From Thioalkalivibrio sp. ALJ21 (GTDB lineage Bacteria; Pseudomonadota; Gammaproteobacteria; Ectothiorhodospirales; Ectothiorhodospiraceae), in assembly GCF_000378605.1 (NCBI RefSeq), contig NZ_KB905157.1, forward strand, positions 186,001-250,000: a stretch of DNA of 64,000 nt. The letters run 5' to 3'. Below the pieces are notes generated by a model. The model saw only the letters and a program-made list of their open reading frames with translations. It was not told where the DNA came from and ran no database searches. The position numbers and the translations under genes are program-made. Shown in pieces: positions 1 through 7,512 of this stretch (positions are counted from its first letter, which is position 1; every line of letters starts with the position of its first letter).

Positions 1-232
1 CCGCGGCTTCTTCCGGCGTCAGGGCGCGGATGGACAGCGCATGGACCTCGCCGGAGTCGATCTGGTCGCGCACCGTCGCGTAGACGGTCTGGTGCTTCTT
101 GACCTTGTTCATCCCGGCGAACTGCGGGCTGACGACCAGGGCCTCGAACTTGCCTTCGCCCCCGGTCACTTCGACCTTCTCGGCCTCCGGCAGGCCGGCG
201 CGGATGAGTTCGGCCACTTGATTGGCTTCCAT
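1..232 (-). CDS. ibaG: BolA-family protein IbaG, 3' end beyond the window
   Basis: The 77 visible residues match the BolA fold of the IbaG/YrbA subgroup. They include the run KVKKHQTVY around residues 43-51 and the segment HALSIRALTPEE near the visible end, which in E. coli IbaG reads HAVSIKAYTPAE. IbaG-type BolA proteins partner monothiol glutaredoxins and help iron-sulfur and acid-stress metabolism; that role is family knowledge. The ATG at 232 is preceded by an AAGGA ribosome binding site. The gene runs off the left edge, so the stop and the last residues are not seen. It is divergent from the persulfide dioxygenase gene. A different BolA subgroup is possible but less likely. Confidence 0.85.
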   Translation of the reverse strand, partial: MEANQVAELIRAGLPEAEKVEVTGGEGKFEALVVSPQFAGMNKVKKHQTVYATVRDQIDSGEVHALSIRALTPEEAA

Positions 233-464
233 GGTGAGTCCTTGATGTCGATGTGTATGTCGGCAGAGGCCGCATGATAGCCAGTGGCGTGTCACGACAG
301 AAGGGTGGGGCGGGCAGGGCGCGGGAACTCGTGGTCGCCGCGAGGTTCCGAATCGGAACAATGGCGCACGCCACATGTGCCCGGTTGGTGCGTGAACCGG
401 CCGCCGGTTAGCATCGAACCATGTACCCCAATGGACCGGCCCTTGTGGCCACGGAGGACACCGC

Positions 465-1217
465 ATGATTTTCAAGCAGCTGTTCGAGGATGAATCGTCC
501 ACCTACACCTATCTGTTGAGCTGCCCGGATACGGGCAAGACCGCACTGATCGATCCGGTCATCGAGACCGTGGACCGCGACCTGCGTGTGTTGCAGGAGA
601 TGGGGCTGAGCCTCGACTACGCGATCGAGACGCACATCCACGCCGACCACATCACCGGCGGCAAGATGCTGCGCGAGCGGACGGGCTGCCAGCTGGCCGG
701 CCCGGCGCTGGACGAGCTGCCCTGCCGTGACGTCGACCTGCGCGAGGGCGAGCCCTTCCAGGTGGGGAATCTGGTGATTAACCCGCTGTTTACGCCAGGG
801 CATACCGATACCCATCACGCCTACCTGATGGATCACGTCGGCCTGAAGATGCTGTTCTCGGGCGATGCCCTGCTGATCGAGGCCTGCGGCCGCACCGATT
901 TCCAGTCGGGTGACGCCAAGACCCTGTACCGGTCGATCCACGACAAGTTCTTCACCCTGCCGGACGAGACGCTGGTGTATCCGTGCCACGACTACGAGGA
1001 GCGTCAGATCACCACCATCGGGCAGGAGAAGATGCGCAACCCGCGCCTGGGCAAGAACAAGCCCGAGGCCGAGTTCATCAAGATCATGGAGGAGATGGAC
1101 CTGCCGTATCCGAAGAAGATCGACTGGGCGCTGCCCGGCAACGAGGGCTGCGGGATCTGCCCGGACAACCTGCCGGACGAGAAAAAGCGCCTCTGCGAGC
1201 CGGATCAGCAGGGCTGA
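465..1217 (+). CDS. MBL-fold persulfide dioxygenase (ETHE1-like)
   Basis: This 250-residue metallo-beta-lactamase-fold protein carries the motif THIHADH at residues 56-62, PGHT at 111-114 with His113, Asp134 in the SGDALLIEACGRTDFQ stretch, and His175 in PCHDY. The sequence between Asp134 and Gln147 is typical of ETHE1/SDO enzymes rather than glyoxalase II. ETHE1 enzymes use one Fe(II), bound by two His and one Asp, to oxidise glutathione persulfide to sulfite, which fits a sulfur-oxidising host. The C-terminal 60 residues contain a CGIC pair (GNEGCGICPDN) whose role is unknown. The gene appears monocistronic, ends before a hairpin at 1268-1291, and has no fused rhodanese domain. The exact substrate is inferred. 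Confidence 0.88.
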   Translation: MIFKQLFEDESSTYTYLLSCPDTGKTALIDPVIETVDRDLRVLQEMGLSLDYAIETHIHADHITGGKMLRERTGCQLAGPALDELPCRDVDLREGEPFQVGNLVINPLFTPGHTDTHHAYLMDHVGLKMLFSGDALLIEACGRTDFQSGDAKTLYRSIHDKFFTLPDETLVYPCHDYEERQITTIGQEKMRNPRLGKNKPEAEFIKIMEEMDLPYPKKIDWALPGNEGCGICPDNLPDEKKRLCEPDQQG

Positions 1218-1267
1218 CCGAGGGTGGCGGGGCCGATTGCACGGCCCTGACACTGGCACCGGGGTGT

Positions 1268-1291
1268 GGTGGGCGGTTTTGCCTGCCCACC
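1268..1291 (+). terminator. hairpin between persulfide dioxygenase and mazG
   Basis: GGTGGGC at 1268-1274 pairs with GCCCACC at 1285-1291, and two further pairs are possible across a one-base bulge. The loop is T-rich but no T-run follows the stem. It may be a weak terminator or attenuator. Confidence 0.35.
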
Positions 1292-1313
1292 GGACCCCTT
1301 AGACTCCACCCTC

Positions 1314-2141
1314 ATGAGGAATACCAATCCCGTGGAGCGCCTGCGCGCGATCATGGCGCGCCTGCGTGATCCCGAGCAGGGCTGTGCCTGGGACCGGGCG
1401 CAGACTGCCCAGACCATCGTGCCTCACACGCTGGAGGAGGCCTTCGAGCTGGCCGATGCGATCGCTCGCGACGATGGCCGCGAGGCGGCTAGTCGCGAGC
1501 TGCGCGACGAACTGGGCGATCTTCTCTTTCAGGTGGTCTTCCAGGCGCGGATCGCGGAGGAGGCGGGGCGCTTTGACCTCGATGACATCGCCCGTGCGAT
1601 CGGCGACAAGCTGGTGCGGCGCCACCCGCATGTTTTCGCCGATGCCGAATACTCGGACGATGCCGCCCGCGAGGCGGCCTGGGAGTCGGCCAAGGCCGAG
1701 GAGCGCGCCGCGCGCGACCACCACAGCGCGATGGACGATATCCCGCTGGCGATGCCGGCCCTGGCCCGTGCCGCCAAGACCCAGCGCCGCGCCGCCCGGC
1801 TGGGCTTCGACTGGGACGATCCGGCCCCGGTGCTGGAGAAGATCCACGAGGAACTGGACGAGGTCCGCGAGGAGTTGGCCGGCGACGCCGATCCCGAGCG
1901 TGTGGCCGAGGAGATCGGCGATCTGCTGTTTGCCGTGACCAACTGGGCGCGTCATCTGGGGGTGGAGCCGGAGGGTGCGCTGCGCGGGACCACGCGCAAG
2001 TTCGAGGCGCGCTTTCGTACCATGGAGGCCCTGGCCCGCGCGCAGGGGCAGGCCCTTGAAGAACTGGATTTCGACGCCCAGGAGGCCCTTTACCAGGAGG
2101 CCCGGCGGCGTGAACGCGACAACAACACGGACCCCGAATGA
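1314..2141 (+). CDS. mazG: nucleoside triphosphate pyrophosphohydrolase MazG
   Basis: This 275-residue protein has two tandem all-alpha MazG domains. The first has EE at 41-42, E45, and the DELGDLLFQVVF helix around residues 66-77. The second repeats the pattern as EKIHEELDEVREEL followed by EEIGDLLFAVTNWAR. E. coli MazG is 263 residues with the same layout. It hydrolyses NTPs to NMP and PPi, cleaning damaged nucleotides and modulating starvation responses. An in-frame upstream start at 1266 would add 16 unconserved residues across the hairpin, so the ATG at 1314 (MRNTNPVERL) is preferred. The stop overlaps the next gene by four bases (ATGA), indicating translational coupling. Confidence 0.95.
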   Translation: MRNTNPVERLRAIMARLRDPEQGCAWDRAQTAQTIVPHTLEEAFELADAIARDDGREAASRELRDELGDLLFQVVFQARIAEEAGRFDLDDIARAIGDKLVRRHPHVFADAEYSDDAAREAAWESAKAEERAARDHHSAMDDIPLAMPALARAAKTQRRAARLGFDWDDPAPVLEKIHEELDEVREELAGDADPERVAEEIGDLLFAVTNWARHLGVEPEGALRGTTRKFEARFRTMEALARAQGQALEELDFDAQEALYQEARRRERDNNTDPE

Positions 2142-2866
2142 CACACGCCGTTGAACTGCCCGAACACTTCATGCCGGCCCGGATCGAGGCCATCGAACAG
2201 GTCACACCGCTGATCAAGGTCTTTACCCTGTCGGCCGACCCGGCGCGCTTTTCCAGCAAGGCCGGGCAGTGGCTGGACCTGGTGATCCCGCAGCCCGCTG
2301 GCAAGCCCTTTGTCGGGGGGTATTCGGTGGTCTCCGCGCCGCGTGATGACGGGCGGCTGCAGCTCGCGATCAAGTATGCCGATCACCATCACGCCACGCA
2401 TTACCTGCACACCACCGCGCGCGAGGGGGATACGGTCTATATCACCCCCGGCCAGGGCAGCTTCTTCTTCGAGCCGGGTATGGCACGGAACGTCGTGCTG
2501 CTGGGCGCGGGGATCGGGGTTACGCCACTGTTCAGCATCCTGCGTGCGGTCAATGACGGCATGCCGGACGTTTACGCCCATCTCGTCTACAGCGTCGCTC
2601 ACCAGGACGAGATGCTGTTCCCCGACGAGCTGGCGCACCTGGCCAAGGCCGAGAACATCGACGTAACGCTGACAGTGACGCGCGAGGCCGAGGACTGGCT
2701 GGGCCACACCGGGCGCATCAGCCACGAGCTCCTCGAGTCCCTGAACCTGCCGCGCGACGCCCTGTTCTACTTCTGCGGTTCGCGCGAGTTCATCGAGGAC
2801 ATGGCGGCGTTGCTGGCCGAGTGGGGGATCCCCGAGGTCCAGCTCAAGTACGAGAAGTGGTGGTAG
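2138..2866 (+). CDS. FAD/NAD(P)-binding ferredoxin reductase-like oxidoreductase
   Basis: The 242 residues contain the flavin-domain signature GGYSVVSAP (consensus RxYS, here with Gly for Arg), the NAD-binding glycine stretch LLGAGIGVTPLFSIL and the late FCGS motif. It ends in a double Trp (YEKWW), a C-terminal aromatic position often found in ferredoxin-NADP reductases. This places it in the FNR superfamily, near OXNAD1-like proteins. The electron partner is unknown. The ATG lies inside the mazG stop codon (ATGA). No ferredoxin domain is fused. The substitution at the RxYS arginine could alter FAD pyrophosphate binding. The precise reaction cannot be assigned. Confidence 0.82.
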   Translation: MTHAVELPEHFMPARIEAIEQVTPLIKVFTLSADPARFSSKAGQWLDLVIPQPAGKPFVGGYSVVSAPRDDGRLQLAIKYADHHHATHYLHTTAREGDTVYITPGQGSFFFEPGMARNVVLLGAGIGVTPLFSILRAVNDGMPDVYAHLVYSVAHQDEMLFPDELAHLAKAENIDVTLTVTREAEDWLGHTGRISHELLESLNLPRDALFYFCGSREFIEDMAALLAEWGIPEVQLKYEKWW

Positions 2867-2880
2867 CGCCGCCGCGCTTG

Positions 2881-3001
2881 CCTCCGTTATTGCGAGGAGC
2901 CGCAGGCGACGCGGCAACCGCCCGAAGCTGACGTCGCTTTGGGGTTCGCTGGCTTGCGGATACCGATTGTTTCGTCGCGATGCTCCTCGCAATGACGGAG
3001 G
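2881..3001. repeat. REP-like palindromic intergenic repeat
   Basis: A 20-base end at 2881-2900 (CCTCCGTTATTGCGAGGAGC) is matched in inverted orientation at 2982-3001 with one mismatch. Inside are looser inverted segments (GCAGGCGACGCGGCAAC against the complement of the right half). The unit fills the space between two convergent genes. ATTGCGAGGAGC-type palindromes recur in many proteobacterial genomes; that is recalled knowledge, and copy number here is unknown. Confidence 0.75.
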
Positions 3002-3007
3002 AGCAGC

Positions 3008-4648
3008 TTACGGCCGGCGGCGGTCGCCCGGGCGCAGGGCGTTGTCCGGTGCCAGGATCGTCGGCTGCCCGTCCAGGGCCGGGTCGGTCTCGGGGTAGTC
3101 GCGGATAAAGTGCAGCCCGCGGCTTTCCTTGCGGGACAGAGCGCTGGTTACGATGATCTCCGCGACCATGGCCAGGTTGCGCAGCTCGAGCAGGTCCGGC
3201 GAGATACGGAAGTGGCTGTAATACTCGTGGATTTCTTCCTGCAGAATGCGGATGCGGCGCTCGGCGCGATGCAGGCGCTCGCGGGTGCGCACAATGCCGA
3301 CGTAGTCCCACATCAGGCGTCGCAGTTCGTCCCAGTCGTGGGCGACCACGACCTCTTCCTCGGATTCCGTGACCCGTGACTCGTCCCAGGCGGGTGGTAC
3401 CGCGAGCTGCTCCGGCGCGGGCAGATCGGTCTGCGACAGGATGTGCTCGGCGGCCGCGCGGGCATAGACCAGGCACTCCAGCAAGGAATTGCTGGCCATG
3501 CGGTTGGCCCCGTGCAGGCCGGTATAGGAGACCTCGCCGGCCGCGTACAGGCCCGGCAGGTCGGTCTGGCCAAAGTGGTTCACCATCACCCCGCCACAGG
3601 TGTAGTGCGCGGCCGGCACCACCGGCAGCGGTTCGCGAGTCATGTCGAAGCCGAACTCCAGGCAGCGCTCGTGGATCGTCGGGAAGTGCTCGCGGATGAA
3701 CTCTGCCGGTTTGTGACTGATGTCCAGGTTCACATGATCCAGGCCGAGGCGTTTCATCTCGTGGTCGACCGCGCGGGCGACGATGTCGCGCGGGGCCAGT
3801 TCCGCGCGCTCGTCGAAGCGCGGCATGAAGCGTTCTCCGTCGGGGAGCAGCAGCAGACCGCCCTCGCCACGCACCGCCTCGGAGATCAGGAACGACTTGG
3901 CGCGCGGGTGGAACAGGCAGGTCGGGTGGAACTGCATGAACTCCATGTTCGCGATGCGGCAGCCGGCACGCCAGGCCATTGCGATCCCGTCGCCGGTGGC
4001 GCCATCGGGGTTGGAGCTGTACAGATAGACCTTGCTCGCGCCGCCGGTCGCCAGGATCACGGTCGGGGCGAGGATGGTCTCCACTTCGCGGGTCTTGGCG
4101 TCCTGCACATAGGCGCCGACCACGCGCCGGGTGCCATCCACGGGCTGGGTGATCAGGTCCACCGCCACGTGGCGCTCGAAGACCTCGATGCTGGCCTGCC
4201 CGGAGGCGCTCTTTACAAGCGCATCCTCGATCGCGCGGCCCGTGGCGTCGGCGGCATGGGCGACGCGTCGGGCGCTGTGCCCCCCCTCGCGGGTCAGGTG
4301 CAGGCGGCTGCGCCCCTCCAGGGCCTCACGCGTGAACGGCACGCCGAGGTTCAGCAGCCACTGGATCGCCTCGGGGCCGGCGGCCACGGTGCGGCGTACG
4401 GCGTCCGGGTCGCACAGGCCGGCCCCCGCATCCAGGGTGTCGGCGATATGGGCATCGAACGAGTCGGCGCGGTCGAGAACGGCGGAGATGCCGCCCTGGG
4501 CATAGCGGGTCGAGCCCTCGTCCACCGGGCCTTTGCTGATCACGGTTACGCGGCGATGGGGGGCCAGATGCAGGGCGGCGGAGAGCCCCGCCGCGCCGCT
4601 ACCGATGACCAGTACGTCGGCCAGGCGAGGTTGTTGTACTGTTCCCAT
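3008..4648 (-). CDS. nadB: L-aspartate oxidase NadB
   Basis: The 546-residue flavoprotein begins with the FAD dinucleotide-binding motif [13 protein letters not shown] around residues 14-26. It has [13 protein letters not shown] and the [21 protein letters not shown] region typical of NadB and fumarate reductase-type flavoproteins, then [41 protein letters not shown]. NadB oxidises L-aspartate to iminoaspartate, the first step of de novo NAD synthesis in the cytoplasm. Length is close to E. coli NadB (540). It is divergent from rpoE, as in many gammaproteobacteria. Confidence 0.97.
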   Translation of the reverse strand: MGTVQQPRLADVLVIGSGAAGLSAALHLAPHRRVTVISKGPVDEGSTRYAQGGISAVLDRADSFDAHIADTLDAGAGLCDPDAVRRTVAAGPEAIQWLLNLGVPFTREALEGRSRLHLTREGGHSARRVAHAADATGRAIEDALVKSASGQASIEVFERHVAVDLITQPVDGTRRVVGAYVQDAKTREVETILAPTVILATGGASKVYLYSSNPDGATGDGIAMAWRAGCRIANMEFMQFHPTCLFHPRAKSFLISEAVRGEGGLLLLPDGERFMPRFDERAELAPRDIVARAVDHEMKRLGLDHVNLDISHKPAEFIREHFPTIHERCLEFGFDMTREPLPVVPAAHYTCGGVMVNHFGQTDLPGLYAAGEVSYTGLHGANRMASNSLLECLVYARAAAEHILSQTDLPAPEQLAVPPAWDESRVTESEEEVVVAHDWDELRRLMWDYVGIVRTRERLHRAERRIRILQEEIHEYYSHFRISPDLLELRNLAMVAEIIVTSALSRKESRGLHFIRDYPETDPALDGQPTILAPDNALRPGDRRRP

Positions 4649-4720
4649 GGCTCAGGTAACGTGCTGCGCTTGTTGCCCGAGCAAATCGTGGCCCTTTCGC
4701 AACAGTGTTGTGCGGAAAGC

Positions 4721-4748
4721 GAACTTAATGCGAGTCAGGCGGTCCATG
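4721..4748 (+). promoter_or_regulatory. sigma-E-type promoter of rpoE
   Basis: GAACTT at 4721-4726 is followed by exactly 16 bases and then TCCATG at 4743-4748. The -35 is a perfect sigma-E hexamer; the -10 keeps only the leading TC of TCTGA. The position, about 45 bases before the rpoE start, fits autoregulation, which is known for RpoE/AlgU. Confidence 0.65.
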
Positions 4749-4792
4749 CATCATAGATTACCGGAGACCGGTGCCCTGGCGGGAGCCCCCGC

Positions 4793-5374
4793 ATGAGCGA
4801 GAAGGCTTCCGACGAGGCCCTGGTCAAACGCGTACAAAACGGCGACAAGGCGGCTTTCGACATCCTGGTGCTGAAGTATCAGCACAAGATCATCAATCTG
4901 GTCGGGCGCTATGTGCATGATCAGGCTGCCGCCCTGGATGTGTCCCAGGAGGCCTTTATCAAGGCGTACCGGGGGCTGGCGAACTTTCGCGGCGAGAGTG
5001 CGTTCTACACCTGGCTCTACCGCATCGCCATCAATACGGCCAAGAACTACCTGGTTTCCCAGGGACGGCGGCGGCCGGAGGCCGAAGTCGACGCACAGGA
5101 CGCGGAACAGATGAGCGGTGATTCCGCTCTCAAGGACAATGCAACCCCGGAGGGGGAGCTCTTGTCCGAGGAGATAGAAGGCGCGGTGCAGCGCACCATC
5201 GAGAAACTGCCCGACGACCTTCGCATGGCGATTACGCTGCGCGAAATCGAGGGACTGAGTTACGAAGAAATCGCGCAGACGATGGGATGTCCGATCGGTA
5301 CCGTACGGTCGCGCATCTTCAGGGCCCGCGAGGCCATCGACCGGACCTTGCGTCCTTTGTTAGACGAAGAATGA
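4793..5374 (+). CDS. rpoE: RNA polymerase sigma factor RpoE (AlgU)
   Basis: This 193-residue ECF sigma factor has region 2 (AFDILVLKYQHKIINLVGRYVHDQAAALDVSQEAFIKAYR) and region 4 (LPDDLRMAITLREIEGLSYEEIAQTMGCPIGTVRSRIFRAREAI), closely matching E. coli RpoE and Pseudomonas AlgU. It directs envelope-stress transcription and is held by the membrane anti-sigma factor encoded next. Length equals the family norm. A sigma-E-type promoter lies upstream, and the downstream order matches algU-mucABCD. Confidence 0.97.
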   Translation: MSEKASDEALVKRVQNGDKAAFDILVLKYQHKIINLVGRYVHDQAAALDVSQEAFIKAYRGLANFRGESAFYTWLYRIAINTAKNYLVSQGRRRPEAEVDAQDAEQMSGDSALKDNATPEGELLSEEIEGAVQRTIEKLPDDLRMAITLREIEGLSYEEIAQTMGCPIGTVRSRIFRAREAIDRTLRPLLDEE

Positions 5375-5385
5375 CGAGAAGCACC

Positions 5386-5955
5386 ATGAAAGAACAAGTC
5401 ACCAAGAATGAACGTCTATCCGCCCTCGTAGACGGAGAAACGGATGACTTCGAGACGCGGCGCCTGATCGACGAACTGGTCAAGTCCGAAGAGGACCGCA
5501 ACCAGTGGGAACGCTATCACCTGATCGGCGACAGTCTCCGCGGCGGGCTGCGCAACACCGCCCCCGCACATTTCATGGATGATATCCGCACGGCCCTGGC
5601 GGACGAACCCGTCCTGCAGGGTGTACCCCGACGCGAGTCGCCGCGCTGGCTGAAGCCCGTCGCCGGCACCGGAGTGGCCGCGGCCGTGGCGATGGTCACG
5701 CTGGTGGGCATGCAGATGCTGGGGGATCAACCCGGTCAGGATGCGACCCCGGTGGCCGTGGAAAGCGGTACCCCGGCGGCTACGGGTGACGTGCAGACGG
5801 CCAGCTCCCGCGCCGGTGCCGATGACTCGGCACAGACGGAGGGTGGCGACTCCCTGGATCCGCGGTTTGCCCGCTACCTCGAGAACCATGCCGAACTGAC
5901 CGGTCCGGGCTCCTCGGCCCTGGGACGCGTACGCTACTCGGTCAGCGACGAGTAA
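5386..5955 (+). CDS. rseA: anti-sigma-E factor RseA (MucA)
   Basis: The 189-residue protein has an N-terminal cytoplasmic anti-sigma domain (LSALVDGETDDFETRRLIDEL at 11-31, then WERYHLIGDSLRG) and one transmembrane segment around 93-112 (VAGTGVAAAVAMVTLVGMQM). Its periplasmic tail is Ala/Thr/Asp-rich. RseA binds RpoE and releases it after regulated proteolysis. The ATG at 5386 has a GAGAAG sequence upstream; an ATG at 5371 overlapping the rpoE stop would add five residues. The tail ends RVRYSVSDE rather than in a typical hydrophobic DegS-activating residue. Confidence 0.93.
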   Translation: MKEQVTKNERLSALVDGETDDFETRRLIDELVKSEEDRNQWERYHLIGDSLRGGLRNTAPAHFMDDIRTALADEPVLQGVPRRESPRWLKPVAGTGVAAAVAMVTLVGMQMLGDQPGQDATPVAVESGTPAATGDVQTASSRAGADDSAQTEGGDSLDPRFARYLENHAELTGPGSSALGRVRYSVSDE

Positions 5956-5961
5956 TACGTC

Positions 5962-6945
5962 ATGTGGCGTGGGCTGCCGCTCGTTCTGGCCGCAACCGCG
6001 CTCTGCCTTCCGGCACAGGTCCTCGCGGACGAGGCCTCGCCGTCGGAATGGCTCGAGCGCATGACGACAAGCCTGCATGCGGAGAGCTACCAGGGCACCT
6101 TCGTGTTGCAGCGCGATGACCGCATCGACACCATTCGTGTGGTGCATGTCGCCGAGGATGGTGGCTATCGCGAGCGCCTGGAGACCCTGACTGGCGCCGA
6201 ACGCGAGATCCTTCGATCGGTGGACCGCCTGAGCGCGATCAAGGGCGCGCGCGGCGCGTCGGGCGATGGTGCGCAGTCGCCGCTGGGGCCTGCCGGTGCG
6301 CCCGTTTCCCTGCTGGAAGAACACGACCTCTATGCCCTGGATATCCAGGGACTGGACCGCGTGGCCGGTTACCCCTGCACCCTGATTCTGGCGCGCGCGC
6401 GGGATGCCCTGCGCTACAGCCATCGCTACTGTCTCCATATGGACAGTGCCCTGCCGCTCCTGAGCGAGCTGTACGACCCCAAGGGCAAGCTGCTGGAGCG
6501 GCTTGCCTTCACCGATCTGGAGTTGAGCGACGAGATCGCCGAGAGCGAACTCGAGCCGACGACCGATCAGGCCGAGCACATCGAGGTGCGCGCCGATCGC
6601 GGCCACAAGAAGCCCCAGTGGGACGACGACAACGGCCTGGGTGGCTGGAAGTTTGGTGAACTCCCCCCTGGCTTTCAGGCAGTCGCCGCCACGGAGCGCT
6701 CGCTGGGTAATGGGGACGAGGTCTCGCGCCACTTCGTGCTGAGTGATGGCCTGGCGTCGGTGTCGGTCTATGTAGAGCCGGCGGATGGCGAGAAGAGTTT
6801 CGAGGGTACGACCCGTGCCGGCGCCACGCATGCCGCGGCGCGGGTGATGGCCGGGCATCAGGTCACGGCGGTCGGCGATGTGCCCCATATTACGGTCCAG
6901 CAGGTGCTGGACGCGGTCTATTACCAGGGCGCCGCGGGCGAGTAA
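5962..6945 (+). CDS. rseB: sigma-E regulatory protein RseB (MucB)
   Basis: This 327-residue periplasmic protein has a signal peptide (residues 1-22, ending PAQVLA before DEAS). The N-terminal LolA-like domain includes SYQGTFVLQRDDRIDTIRVVH. The C-terminal domain begins near GWKFGELPPGFQAV and ends with GHQVTAVGDVPHITVQQVLDAV. RseB shields RseA from DegS cleavage and senses mislocalised lipoproteins or LPS. It starts six bases after the rseA stop, within one operon. Confidence 0.95.
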   Translation: MWRGLPLVLAATALCLPAQVLADEASPSEWLERMTTSLHAESYQGTFVLQRDDRIDTIRVVHVAEDGGYRERLETLTGAEREILRSVDRLSAIKGARGASGDGAQSPLGPAGAPVSLLEEHDLYALDIQGLDRVAGYPCTLILARARDALRYSHRYCLHMDSALPLLSELYDPKGKLLERLAFTDLELSDEIAESELEPTTDQAEHIEVRADRGHKKPQWDDDNGLGGWKFGELPPGFQAVAATERSLGNGDEVSRHFVLSDGLASVSVYVEPADGEKSFEGTTRAGATHAAARVMAGHQVTAVGDVPHITVQQVLDAVYYQGAAGE

Positions 6946-6950
6946 GACCC

Positions 6951-7436
6951 GTGGGACACTGGATCGAGGAACAGGGTGTCGTGCTCTCGGCCGAGGCGCA
7001 CAGCGCGCGCGTGCGCATCGAGCGCCAGTCCACCTGCGGAAGCTGTTCGGCCCGCACCGGCTGCGGTAGCGGTGTGCTGTCCGAGGTGCTGGGGCGAAAG
7101 GCTGTGGAGGTGACCATTGGTCACCCGGGTCAGCTCCGTGCCGGCGATCGCGTGATCATCGGGATTCGCGATCAGGCCCTGGTCTCGGGGGCGCTGGCGA
7201 TGTACCTGCTGCCTCTGCTGGGCCTGGTTGCCGTGCCGGGGCTGCTGATGCTGGCCTGGCCGCTGCTGGGCGAGGGCTGGCTGATGCTGGCCGGTGCGGC
7301 GGGTTTTGTGCTGGGGCTCGGCGGGGTGCGGTACTGGATGCGCCACCGCGCGCCGGATCTGGCGCCGGTATTCCTGCGGCGCGAGACGGGTGCGGGGGTG
7401 GTCCGGGCGCAGGGCCGTCCGCGTCCGATCGAATAA
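6951..7436 (+). CDS. rseC: sigma-E positive regulator RseC (MucC)
   Basis: The 161-residue inner-membrane protein shows the RseC cysteine motif CGSCSARTGCG (Cys29, Cys32, Cys38), then two transmembrane segments at about 82-102 and 108-128. The CxxC-x5-C pattern suggests redox or Fe-S chemistry, as proposed for RseC/RnfB-linked proteins. In E. coli the Cys cluster commonly has four cysteines; only three are seen here. The start is GTG at 6951, five bases after the rseB stop. RseC modulates sigma-E activity by an incompletely known mechanism. Confidence 0.92.
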   Translation: MGHWIEEQGVVLSAEAHSARVRIERQSTCGSCSARTGCGSGVLSEVLGRKAVEVTIGHPGQLRAGDRVIIGIRDQALVSGALAMYLLPLLGLVAVPGLLMLAWPLLGEGWLMLAGAAGFVLGLGGVRYWMRHRAPDLAPVFLRRETGAGVVRAQGRPRPIE

Positions 7437-7451
7437 TGCAGGCAATCGCCG

Positions 7452-7480
7452 GGAACTTGTCCCGGTACGAATTTTCTAGA
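7452..7480 (+). promoter_or_regulatory. sigma-E promoter of degP
   Basis: GGAACTT at 7452-7458 is followed by 16 bases and TCTAGA at 7475-7480, an excellent match to the sigma-E consensus GGAACTT-N16-TCTNA. Transcription would begin near 7486, which lies after the first possible degP ATG (7483) and supports the later ATG at 7513. Confidence 0.8.
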
Positions 7481-7512
7481 GCATGAACGCACGAGCAAGA
7501 GCGGCTTCAATC

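Noticed and set aside
7483-7512. Upstream ATG of degP
   Set aside because: It precedes the likely sigma-E transcript start and only adds a polar stretch before the signal peptide.
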